Below are positions 38,242 to 55,097 of a DNA stretch of 64,000 nt, one piece after another. Source of the stretch: Halichondria panicea (lineage: Eukaryota > Porifera > Demospongiae > Suberitida > Halichondriidae); the NCBI RefSeq assembly GCF_963675165.1, contig NC_087380.1:3897803-3961802 (forward strand), read 5' to 3'. The first letter of the stretch is position 1. The number at the start of each line of letters is the position of its first letter. Under the pieces are notes generated by a model, which had not been told where the DNA came from, did not search any database, and saw nothing but the letters and a program-made list of their open reading frames with translations. The position numbers were made by a program, and so were the translations under genes.

Positions 38242-40659
38242 TCAAAGCAACTCAAGCAGCTGTTCAAACTCCAAATCGCTCTCAACATCGAGCAATCGGT
38301 CCATCTCTATTTTAATTTCAGATGCACTCTTCTTGGCTTTCGGCTTGTTTGCCATCACAGTTGCTTGCATATGTGGCTCAGTATCCCTCAGCTCTTCAAG
38401 GATCTGGTCTAATTCAGTCATACGCTCGTCACAATTTGTTAGTGGGAAAAAAGTTGACTTGAATGGTTTGCGATTAGCTTGCTTCTTCTGTGCTAACTCA
38501 GAATTGTTCGCTGTCAAATTGGTTGACTTTGCTGTTATCTTGCAATCCTTTTGGGGCTCGGTCTCACTCTGGAGTATCTCTTTGACGCATTTCTCCAGCC
38601 ACTTCTCTTGTGCTGCACCAGATATCGGCTCTGGAAAAGGATCAACAGCTGGATCTCGTCTTCTTGGTCGAACCGTTATCAGTCTTGCAGGTAAGTACTC
38701 TGGTTCTTCAAAGGATTCTGAGAGTTCCCTTGGCTGACTTACTGGAGTTCCTGATGCCCAATCACTTACCCCAGGGATTCCATCCAGAAAAGTACTGCAA
38801 ACTGAGACCAGACTTTCAATGCTACTTTGATTTTTGAGTGGCTCTTGATCATGAATTAGCCCGTTATTTTGACTGTCTTGAGTTTGTGCGGGTCTCACTT
38901 CCTCCTCTGAATCAGAGTGAAAGTCCTTAATTTCACGTGGAATATTATTGTCTTGCATATTCTCTGTTCTACGCCCATGGTGAGCTCCAAGAGGTCTGTC
39001 ATTTGTTGGTTTCTTACTAAATTTTTTTTGCAATTTAGCTATCACAAACTTAGGGTTGAGTCGCTGCCGGAGTGAGCGAGTTGTTGGACGGTCAGCATAT
39101 GTGTCTTGGAGGTTTTTGGCCTGGTCTTTTGTTGGTTCAAAGTCTAACAAACAAGGATTTGTAAACATGGGATCAGGATTGGTTTCGCTCTCATTCTTAA
39201 GCTCTACCAGCTTCTTCATTGTCTCTACTCTGTAGGTCAGCTGATTTTTCTTTTTAGCCAGCTTCTTTTCCAATTTCTTCGAACTGTTTTTCAAACTTCG
39301 TAGGTGAATTTTTTGCTTTAGTGTGAGGTCTCTCTTTACTCTATCCATCTCTTCAATCCTGTATTGCTTAGAAGCTTGTTTTCTGGCCATCTCATCAACC
39401 AATGTTGTCAGTTGAATCTTCTTCTCTCTCTGAAAGAGAAAGATGCGGTGGTATGCTTCTGTATTCTCTCTTCGTTTTTCATCCTTCAGTTTCTCCTCCT
39501 CTGATTCTCTCTGTCTCTCAGCCTCAGTCAATTCATCAATCGTGACACTAGGCTCTTCGTCGTCAATCTCATGAGGAAACCTGAATACTCTGGGATGGAA
39601 CCCCTCAGCTGCAGGGTTCTCTTCCATTGGGAGTTCGTTGAACTCGCTATGCTTCTGTAAATTCTTGATATGATCCAGTATGCGCTGCCTCTGGGCCATA
39701 CTTGTTTCTAGTTTGTCGAGCATGTCTTGATCATTGTCTACTCTATCATAGAGATCGTCTAGCAAATATTGTTTATTTCCAACTCGTTCATTGGTTTTCT
39801 GAGCAATGTTCATTGCCAACAAGGTTTGTGAGTGCTTTTTGTCCAACAGTTCATAGTAGCTCTTCATCAAAAGTAGCTCATACCCATACTCAATTAAGAT
39901 TTCTCCGTACTTGCTGGCATTCATTTTTCGCCTACTTGTTTCTTCACTTTCTTCACTGTGTTCTCTAGGAATTATTGTGTCAGTACTTTCTGATGTCAGA
40001 GGATACTCAATAGTGTTTTGGTGATTATCATTGTCCTTTGTCACGGTAAAGGAACCTGCAAACATTGCCAATAAAATGTTTCAATAGCTATATATTATAA
40101 TTATGCAGTTAAAAGTAAAACTGAACATAATTCTTACCCGTAGGTAGAGCTGCCAGTGTGTGTAGTCTCGCTGAGCAGGGCCTAGTATGCTTTTGTTGCT
40201 GGTCTACTCCAAATGCTTGTTTAGGAACAATGGGAGGATAGTCAGGTTGCTGCTTCCCTTTCATGGCTTTCCTGCATGTATATAGAGAGATTAATAAGTT
40301 ACAGAACTAAAGTAGGCTATGATAATTATACGGTACAGTGAACATACGGTTTCATAGCATTGGCTTGTGAGATACGGAATGCATTGACTCCTTTCCCGTT
40401 TCCACGGAGGTGAGGAGAGTTAAACCAAGAGGTGCCTGTCTCCACCAGTACAAGTCTATCTCTCTAAATGCATAATATAATAATAAAGAGTCGTACATTA
40501 GTTGCATGAGATTCTTTTACAGCTCTATACCTTGCGATCCATTTTCCACTTGGTTTCACTCTTCTTGTTGACAGTTCCATCTCTGGTCATATGCAGGTCA
40601 CCGTCAAATCGCTTGTTTACTGGTAGTGAACATGAGGATTTGTTGAACGTTTGTTCCAT
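38242..40659 (-). CDS. Unrecognised charged coiled-coil protein
   Basis: Four exons join in frame: 40659-40531, 40463-40348, 40271-40138 and 40055-38242, about 730 residues. I do not recognise the family. The N-terminal 130 residues are basic and low in hydrophobics. A helical region with KYGEILIEYGYELLLMKSY follows near residue 175. A strongly charged coiled coil comes next (RVKRDLTLKQKIHLRSLKNS, KKLEKKLAKKKNQL), then a long polar, probably disordered tail with acidic clusters and an RPRRR patch, ending in the acidic-leucine tail DLEFEQLLELL. There is no signal peptide or membrane segment. Cytoplasmic or cytoskeletal scaffold roles are possible but unproven. It converges with CCDC171 and diverges from the F-box gene. 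Confidence 0.8.
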
Positions 40660-42968
40660 CTGCATTGCAATTTCAACATAATTATTAACAAGTGAATATC
40701 ATAACCAGGGGTACGTAATTATGGTGCAAGGTCCTCGCTTATAGTCCATTTTCGTGGCTATGACGTCATTCAAATTAATGGATTGTTGTAATGATCGTAT
40801 AATCTAATGATTGGCACATAAGAAAAGCGGTTTGTGTATTCAAGTGTGAGATCAGAAGTGGGCCAGAGTTGATGTAGACTACACATTTTGAGTTTAGATA
40901 GAAATGCTGAGGGTAGAGAAGCAGCTAGCTGGAGATCTACATGCTTCTATGTGTGAAATGATCGTTTTGTGGCGGATCGCAACTGTAAGAACCATAGTTG
41001 AAGTAAGTTCACTAACGGCCGTGCAGAGCTTCACTGTGAGATGAAAAGTCGTTCAGACAGTCTTGTGCTGACGTAGAGTTATTGTACTACACTGTGGCGG
41101 ATCCTTGCTAGAAGACAAGTGCATGGTCACTATAGATTAGCTGGAATAAGATCTGTGTAGTCTTAAGTCTATAGCTTATTCTCGATACACTCAGCTTGCA
41201 ATTTCCAATGAAGTGGGTGTGGCTTAGAGCAGCACACGTCACAGAATATGCCTACAATCAATTATTATGCCTCGGTGCGTATGTGCAAGCGAGGTATACG
41301 GTAGTGTGTTTGTGTGTGTGCGTCTGTCTGTGTATAGACTGCTATATAGCTGCTCAAGGACGATCACAATGAAGAGTTTCCAAGGCTTCTAGTCACGTTT
41401 TCTAATTTTAATTCTAATTTTAATTTAATTAATTAATCTAATTTTAATTCGTGGATTTACAAATAATGCTAATTGGTTCTCGAGTTATGCCTAGTTATGC
41501 CTTTACTTGAAATGCCATTGCAGCCTTTTTAGAAAAGCATTAAAAAAACTTGTCCATGGAGTGTTGTAGTACACAATCATAATTAAAAAGACAAGATGCA
41601 ATACACTCTTCCTAGTTCTGACGGGAGGTCGGGTTGCAAGCTTATCTGGGATTTGTTCTGCTGAAGTGTAACCATAGATAAAGGAAAAGGGGGATTGGAA
41701 ACGGAAGCACCCTTGTGGTACGATCCGTGTTTCCCTGCGATTTAATCAAGGCCATCACAACAATACGTATTTCTACACCCAGTGCATAATAAACTACAAG
41801 TAACTGTGCTTAGTCCATGCAACTCACTTATATTTCAAGGTCTATACCTATTGTAGTAGTCATAACCAGCACGCTTACACGTTACATGTTCCTTTAGCTC
41901 TAAAACAGCCTTGGGAACATATAACTTTATTGGAAAGTCTCTTTTTACTGGGTGTGGTCAGTCATTAGCAAGTACTACACGAGGCTCATGGACTAGGCGT
42001 GTTATAAATTGCTGAAAGAGATAATGTCTCGAGGAAACACAGCTTTGGGAGTTACCCGGCAAAAATGTGCTTAATAGCCTCATTCATAGGGCGTAACGCG
42101 GATAGTTTTCGAGGCTCCACTGCAGATTCAATGTAAAATCATCACGTGCACCACTCCGTTTCCTATCCCTCTAACTCTTCAATCTATGGTGTAACCAAGC
42201 ACGTGAAAAATACTGCAATCTGATAGGAGAACAAATCCCAGATAGGCCACGCCCAACTACACTCTTCCAATAATATTATTGTAACCACGCCCATTTTGGT
42301 AGAGTGAAATCTGACCACAGTGGGCTCACGGTTATCTAACTGTGGCACGTGATAGTGAAAAGCCGGGCTAGAATTTGAGACTGAGTGTTGCTCGGTGGCG
42401 GATCCAGGAATTTGAGAGGGGGTTCCAAAACAGTAGAGTTAAAATTTTGCTTAAAAAGGTCATCAATTTTCCTAAGCAATGAGCATACGCATTAGAGAGT
42501 TAGAGAGCCCTGTAGTCACTATTATAATTATAGCACATCATAATTATTAATCAACTTGCAATGATTAAAACTTTTGTTAACATCATAGTCTACTATTCTA
42601 CATTTAACTTACCGTCTTCTTCGAGAATCTTTCAACTCTCAGTGAAAAATTCTATAAAACATAAAATCAATGAAAGAAGTAAGCAGCAATAGCTGTCAAT
42701 GCACCAGTTAGGTCTGTTGCCCACCACTTGCAAGATGATAGGAATTATTTTGGTCTCTTCGAACTGATCAGTGACAGTGCAACAGTGTAGTGATACTGGT
42801 ACCGAACAAGACGCAGCGTTGTTTGGATACCAGGCGTCGACGACTACTTTTGAGCATGCGCAAAAGATATAATAGATCGCAGTTTGATGATCATTACCAG
42901 ATTCTCTGAGACGTGGCTTTGGGCTTTTTGATCCCCAAGATCCTTCATACCTCTGATCCATTGATCTG
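40660..42968. other. Divergent intergenic region with repeats
   Basis: Upstream of both the minus-strand coiled-coil gene and the plus-strand F-box gene, so promoters should be here. I see no ORF of interest. It includes a 5'-CGAGGTATACGGTAGTGTGT block followed by GT-rich DNA near 41290, an inverted-repeat element (41640-42260), and a GGTGGCGGATCCAGGAATTT block near 42395 that resembles an hAT-type end. Confidence 0.45.
41640..42260. mobile_element. ~0.6-kb element with inverted ends
   Basis: CTTATCTGGGATTTGTTCTG at the left is paired with GAACAAATCCCAGATAGGCC at the right. The flanking block CTGACGGGAGGTCGGGTTGC recurs at 45330-45355 in the Rab-like gene intron. Inside are diverged TCCAATCCC/GGGATTGGAA blocks. 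Confidence 0.55.
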
Positions 42969-44759
42969 ATGATGGAAGTTCCGATGCTCCTCTCACTCCC
43001 TACTGAAGTACTGCTCCAGATCACTGACTACCTGACAGCCAATGACAAGCTATGTCTCCGTATTTCCTGTAAGAGGTTCTACTCTCTCCTCAGCGATCCT
43101 CATGCCTGGAGTTCCCTGGTGTGGAAGAATTGTCGCAGAAGAGACCAAGACTTCAAAGCTCTCAGACAGGCACTGAAACTATCTCGTTCGTATGTCCAAT
43201 ATGTTCACATATCGTATATGTCAAAATCAAAGAGGTTCTCAAACGCAAAGTTTTTCCCTCAAATTGGTAAATGCAAGCAAATACGCTACCTATCATTGAC
43301 TGGCACGTTCTTCGAATCTGTAAAGCAGAACACACTTGAACAGTTGCTGTCTGAATTACCATCCCTGTACTGCCTTAGTGTGACAGGAAATCAATATTGT
43401 GCTAAGCGTGTATTAGTGGCTGCTAAATCATCGAAAAGTCTGGAGGTTCTCTGTGTTAATACTGAGGATGAAAGGTACTCTGCTGTGCGTTTTTGGAAAG
43501 ATGGCGGGTATATGCCTCCAAATCTGAAACTGTTTGGGATTTCCCAATTTATTGACTGTATTCACCAACTAACGAGCAGCGACCACCCTGCGCAGTTATC
43601 CATCTATCCAAGCAGTTCCCCAATAGCTGGAAACGTGGTCACCAAGTACCCAATTATTACATTGTCTTTGTATCCGAATGTTGAGTTGGTGACTTGCCCG
43701 ACTGCATCTGTTTGTTCCTCAGTCTCGCACTTCTCAGATATAATTCTATCTCGTGGCAACTCCTCCACTTTAGATCCTGTCAGTGCTATAGTGTACAGTT
43801 CATCGGGGCATTCCATGGATGTACTTTCACGTGGTATTGCTGTCTCACTTTTGCCATCAAGTATTGAATCACTCTGTTTGAGAAGAACAGAAGTGTTAGC
43901 TTCTACTGACCTTACGCTGCTCTCTGAAATGTGTCCAAAGCTAGTTAGTCTTGATATTCAAGGTTGTACAAATTCTTTACAGAATCTTCTAGGATTAGCC
44001 GATATCAGTTCAAATTGTGCGGGCTTGGCAGCTTTGAACATTGTGGGAATTTGTAATATTGAGAGTTTGTCTTCTCTCTGGGAGGTTCTATCTAGTATGA
44101 GGAAACTGCGTTACTTATCAATAGGTTATTCATTCATTACTGAAAGGCGTGTTGATCGTGGTCGGGATGTCAGTTTGGCACGAATGAATTTGTTTGCGAT
44201 CGACATAATTTCTGATCATTATATCAGGGATCATAAAGTAGCTCTCCAAGTCGAAAGGCTCCTGCCAGCTTTTCAACAGTTGCAACACTTAAAAATCTCA
44301 ATTGTGTTAATAAAAAAGCTATCGGCCACCCTTGACCTAACCAATGTCCTCCCCAACCTGCCTTCCCTTGCACAGTTATTTGTTACAATTTCTTCATCAA
44401 ACCGTAGCCCGCTAAAATTACCCACTGATTCAGATTGCTACTCATCTCTGAAGAAACTTTCCATTGACTATAAGCACTTTGATGTTTCTGACGATCTGGC
44501 TCGAGCTTTCTCTAAGTCTCCATCTCTGACATATTTATACCTCGATGTTGGACAGTTAAGTCCCCTTCTCATTGAGCTACTAAGCAATTTCTGTCGTCTC
44601 TGTGAATGTTATCTTTGGTTTAAAGGAGATAAAGCAAAAGTTTGTGATGAAACAAGAGTTAGAGGACATTCAACTGTGTTTGACGAACACGGAATATGTG
44701 GATGTGTGAAATCGAAAAGATTTTATCATAAAACAGAAACGTTATTTTTGCAATGTTGA
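42969..44759 (+). CDS. F-box protein with leucine-rich region, intronless
   Basis: A single open frame of 596 residues has an N-terminal F-box (SLPTEVLLQITDYL, then CLRISCKRFYSLLSD and WSSLVW), the SKP1-binding module of SCF ubiquitin ligases. The rest alternates short strands and helices with LxxLxI/L patterns (IRYLSLTG, LYCLSVTG, LVSLDIQGC, LRYLSIGYS, LQHLKISIV), as in FBXL-type leucine-rich repeats. It probably selects a substrate for ubiquitylation; the substrate is unknown. Two adjacent ATGs (42969 and 42972) begin the frame. Lack of introns is odd among these intron-rich neighbours and suggests a retrocopy or an expanded fast-evolving F-box family. Confidence 0.85.
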   Translation: MMEVPMLLSLPTEVLLQITDYLTANDKLCLRISCKRFYSLLSDPHAWSSLVWKNCRRRDQDFKALRQALKLSRSYVQYVHISYMSKSKRFSNAKFFPQIGKCKQIRYLSLTGTFFESVKQNTLEQLLSELPSLYCLSVTGNQYCAKRVLVAAKSSKSLEVLCVNTEDERYSAVRFWKDGGYMPPNLKLFGISQFIDCIHQLTSSDHPAQLSIYPSSSPIAGNVVTKYPIITLSLYPNVELVTCPTASVCSSVSHFSDIILSRGNSSTLDPVSAIVYSSSGHSMDVLSRGIAVSLLPSSIESLCLRRTEVLASTDLTLLSEMCPKLVSLDIQGCTNSLQNLLGLADISSNCAGLAALNIVGICNIESLSSLWEVLSSMRKLRYLSIGYSFITERRVDRGRDVSLARMNLFAIDIISDHYIRDHKVALQVERLLPAFQQLQHLKISIVLIKKLSATLDLTNVLPNLPSLAQLFVTISSSNRSPLKLPTDSDCYSSLKKLSIDYKHFDVSDDLARAFSKSPSLTYLYLDVGQLSPLLIELLSNFCRLCECYLWFKGDKAKVCDETRVRGHSTVFDEHGICGCVKSKRFYHKTETLFLQC

Positions 44760-45074
44760 CTTCGTTTGGTTTGTTGCTGGTGTTTTTTATTTAGAGTCTT
44801 ACTCTCGGTTATTTTCTGAATGTTATTATTTGTTATGGTTTCATACAATGATACTTATTTTGCGAACATGCATGATAAATATATACATAACAGGGCACAT
44901 CAAGATAGAACAGGATAGAACAGTACAACATGTGCAATCACAACATTGATTAGTATCTAGTTTTGATGATCATTACCTAATATTTATATTCATACGTACA
45001 TATGTTCTTTTTTGGAGGACTCACTACATAATTATAAATCGACACGAGCTAGCTAGCTAGCTAGCTCGAGCTAG

Positions 45075-47623
45075 ATGGATGAGCCAAAATTCGGTCGCGT
45101 GTTCAAGGTGCTCTTTGTGGGAGACTCAAAAGCTGGGAAGACCACGTTCCTAATGCGCTACTGTGACAGCACCTTCACCAGCAGATTTGTACCTACAGTT
45201 GGTATTGACTTCAAAGTTAAAATCCTGGACAGGTTAGCTGGATGGGGTACGGGTGTGCAGATGGGAAGGTTTTCACTTTTCACTTGATATTCGATATTCT
45301 TGACTAGAATCTAGTTGGGCGTGGCCCGACCGTCCCTGACGGGAGGTCTGGTTTCAAGCTATTGTCAGGATTTGTCTTTATCATTATGTAACACGCTGAT
45401 AACAGCTATGAAATTATTATTCTGAAGTGGGTATTAACCAATTTTACCTTGCTTGCGCGGTTAAGGTTGCGCAACCGGACGTGACACCGACCACATTAGA
45501 AATGCTGTGATCTGATTGGGCTGCAACTATAGTTGCATTGAAACCCGACGTCCCGGCTCAACCAACTAATTCTTGACCCTGCGTTTTATAGATGGGCATG
45601 GTGGTCCACCAAAAATGAACGGTTACCCTTTAAAAATGCGACACCCTTGATTTTAGGACTGACCTCTAAAAGTAGTGACTGCTGCATGTGTTTTTATAAA
45701 TTATGGTGCATCCTAAATAGTACTGATACCGTATAATTATGCTTGATCAGAGGCATAAAGGCAGCTCTCAAATAGTAGCCCCCTTTGTAGTAGCCACTCT
45801 GCCTCAGTAAACGTTGACTCTATCCAAGGCTAGCACTTCTGCACGTGGCCATATTAATACTAGCAGCTAGCTAAATAGCTTTACAAAGACTTTCTCATGG
45901 CAATATACTCTTCGAGTTTATGCTGAAAATAGCAATTTGAAGGTGATTGAATTTGCTGAAGTGTTAGGCCTAAGTATTAATTAAACACCTCTCTTAACAT
46001 TAGCCTCTCTCGAATTGTAGCCTCTTTTACCAGTAAAATGTTACTCTGATCAAGTATATACGGAAGACGTCAAACCATAGACTCGATTCCAGGCTGCTAG
46101 AAACATTTTAAAATTAGCAGCCTATAATCGAGGATGTGGATGTTGATAGTAGGGTAACCTCAACCTCTATTCCTCTAACTATAGATCAGGACTTCAACAT
46201 TAGTTTTCAGCTAGCTTCGTAATTAAGTCGCCTTGTGGCAGATTTTCTCATTGTTGTCGAACTTGCATGTTGGTGCTAGCTATGCTTTGATTCAAGACAT
46301 CAAACTATTTAGTCCTACGCATGCAGTCCTACGCATGCACACTTTATATACCACGTTGTGCCCATCCATGTGCTTTGTTTTCACTGCTTTACTTAAAACA
46401 AAACATGAATGTTAAGATCATAAAGATTCCATTGGGTAATATTGTTCTCGAGCTGAGGCCTTGTGTCTGTATTAAGGTCTGATTGTGTATGTCTACTTAT
46501 TTTGTAATAGCGTCGAAGGTTTGCAGTTTAATTACAGTCGTATCTTAAGCCAGAATGCAGCAGCATTGATGATAAAATTAATGTGGTCTCAACAGTATAC
46601 TGCAAGCTATGTTATTAATGCATGCTCGGTATCCCTATCCCATATAATTATTATTGATCACCAACCACCCTCCTATTAGTATAATATTGATTGTGCTTCA
46701 CCTAATGACCTCAATGTGCTAAAGGTGCTCACATGCTCAGTATGAGCTGCTCATAAAAATGGTATTGCTTATAATCACAGGTATATCTATGATGAGAAGA
46801 TCAAGCTCCAGTTGTGGGACACAGCGGGACAGGAATGCTATTTACGTATAACTACAGCCTACTTCCTAGGGGCAAAGGGGTTTGTCCTTATGTTTGACCT
46901 CACTAGTCAAGATTCATTCCAATCAGTCAGGAAATGGTGAGTGTATATACGTATGTAGATGTACTTTCTCACTATTGTATTCTTGAATGAACCCGGTTCA
47001 CTCATTAGCTCTTTGCACAATAGTACATGGGTTTAATTTGGTCAGGACTCAAGACAGGCAATTTTAAGAGATGTTAAGTTTGCTTTGCTGGTACTTATGC
47101 GTTCTGGCAGCTATAGAGTGTCTATGAAAATATTTTAATACTGAAGTTTGGAGTGCAGGTACACATGTCCTAACTAAAGTCTTACCATACGTACGTATGC
47201 GCACACACATGCAGGATGACCCTAATTAGTGACTTGACTTCGAACAATCCTAAAGTAATTCTAGTGGGGAACAAGTCTGATCTGACTGAGAGCAGAGTGA
47301 TCACCAAGGAGCAAGGCATGGATCTGGCCCAGTCACTGGGCATAGAGTACTTTGAGACGAGCGTCAAAGATGACACAAAAGTAACGGAAGCTGTCGACAA
47401 ACTCGTTACATTGATTTGCAGTGCTACAACTAAGCCAACTGAAGTACCCATAACTACTATGTTTAGGCCGCCTGAAAATTCAAGCATGCAGCTGCTCGAT
47501 TATGATCGTCAAATGGCTGAACTGCGGAATAGGAGGAAAAGCAAGGAAATTTTCCACCAGGGTACAATTGTGTTCGTTGGGTGTGCATGTGCCATTCTTT
47601 TTTGTGCTTATTACTTCAAATAG
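45075..47623 (+). CDS. Rab-like small GTPase with C-terminal hydrophobic anchor
   Basis: Three exons join in frame (45075-45232, 46781-46936, 47215-47623), giving 240 residues. All G motifs are present: GDSKAGKT (P-loop), TVGIDFKVK (switch I), WDTAGQE (G3), GNKSDL (G4), and ETSVKDD in the G5 position. The sequence TVGIDFKVK and [12 protein letters not shown] is closest to Rab3/Rab8/Rab10-type GTPases, which control vesicle traffic. Rab proteins normally end in one or two prenylated cysteines. This one instead ends [20 protein letters not shown], a ~17-residue hydrophobic stretch at the extreme C-terminus with only two polar residues after it, so it looks tail-anchored. The hypervariable region is charged ([11 protein letters not shown]). 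Intron 1 carries two inverted-repeat elements. Confidence 0.9.
45310..45572. repeat. Inverted-repeat element in Rab-like gene intron 1
   Basis: CTAGTTGGGCGTGGCCCGAC...GACGGGAGGTCTGGTTTCAA at the left is partly paired with GTTGCATTGAAACCCGACGT...CCGGCTCAACCAACTAATTC at the right. It shares blocks with 41610-41670 and with the inner repeats at 58790 and 59510. Confidence 0.5.
45727..46064. repeat. Inverted-repeat element, family D, copy 2
   Basis: Starts TACCGTATAATTATGCTTGA then TCAGAGGC, and ends CTGATCAAGTATATACGGA. It shares CTCTCAAATAGTAGCC and GAATTGTAGCCTC blocks with 25217-25625. Confidence 0.75.
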
Positions 47624-48465
47624 AGACCATTTTCCAATTATATAATTTATTGAGTGGCCTTGCATGGCGCCAGTTTTAATTCCAATTTCTGCTATTTTTG
47701 ACAGAAATTTGTTTTTTTGTGTTCTCTTGCATGCCTAACTTTTAGGCCAACAATGGCAAAAGCTTGAGCCAACAGGATGCAGCTTGAGCCAACAGGATGC
47801 ATGGAGCAAAATAACTATACCTGTTGCATGTACACTATGGCTTTTATAAAAAGTTATAGAAAAAAATTATTCGTAGCCAATGCAGTGATGAGAGATGAGA
47901 ATGTAACAAGAAATATAATATTGCTATAAATATGAAATTCAGTTTCCTATAGCTACTGCTGGTACAGTCCAGGCCCACCAATTCTTGAGGGTATTCTACA
48001 GGGGAGAGGGGGTGGGGGGATGAACACATGATACGTACATTTACAATGTATATAGCCTGTTACAGATGTATTTTTGTTGGTGTAAATTGTCGTTTAATTA
48101 TATACTGTGTAGTGGGTAATTTTCATGAGATAAAATATTCGTTATTTTCGTGGGCAAGCTGACCTCCACGAAAACGTAGGCGTGGTTTACCGGCAGTCAT
48201 GAAATGTGTACTCACGAAAATCACCGTTATCATGTTGAATGAATTTTCACCCCACGAAAATGATCTGCTATACGGTATACCAAGTTGTATTCTAAATATT
48301 GGTACAGCTCTGAATGGTGTCATAGACTCATAGTTGTACATGTATTACGCAATGATGCTTAACAATACGAAAACTACAAATTTCCACCACATGAAAATAA
48401 TCCGCTATGTGATACTCACTCCCTCTAGCAAACAGGAGATACATTATTGAGAATGCACACTATAA
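47624..48465. other. Convergent 3' regions of the Rab-like and AAA+ genes
   Basis: No gene is seen. It contains a direct duplication of CTTGAGCCAACAGGATGCA near 47760-47800 and a family B inverted-repeat element (48101-48277), followed by a partial second right end near 48400 (CATGAAAATAATCCGCTATG). Confidence 0.55.
48101..48277. repeat. Inverted-repeat element, family B, copy 3
   Basis: Starts TATACTGTGTAGTGGGTAAT and ends CACGAAAATGATCTGCTATA then CGGTA. Internal GTGGGCAAGCTGACCTCCAC and GTAGGCGTGG blocks match 7065-7266. Confidence 0.75.
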
Positions 48466-54972
<6,507 letters not shown>

Positions 54973-55097
54973 CTTGCTGCAGAAAAAATCTCAAGCGATC
55001 TCTGTTGTGGCCAATCTGGCGCGGCGCACTGTGGCTTTGTTTTTAGGTAAAGATCGTTCACATAAAATCGTTCATGTACAAAATTAACTCAACAGAA

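Noticed and set aside
42632-43024. Minus-strand 130-codon frame
   Set aside because: It overlaps the F-box start antisense and has no recognisable features.
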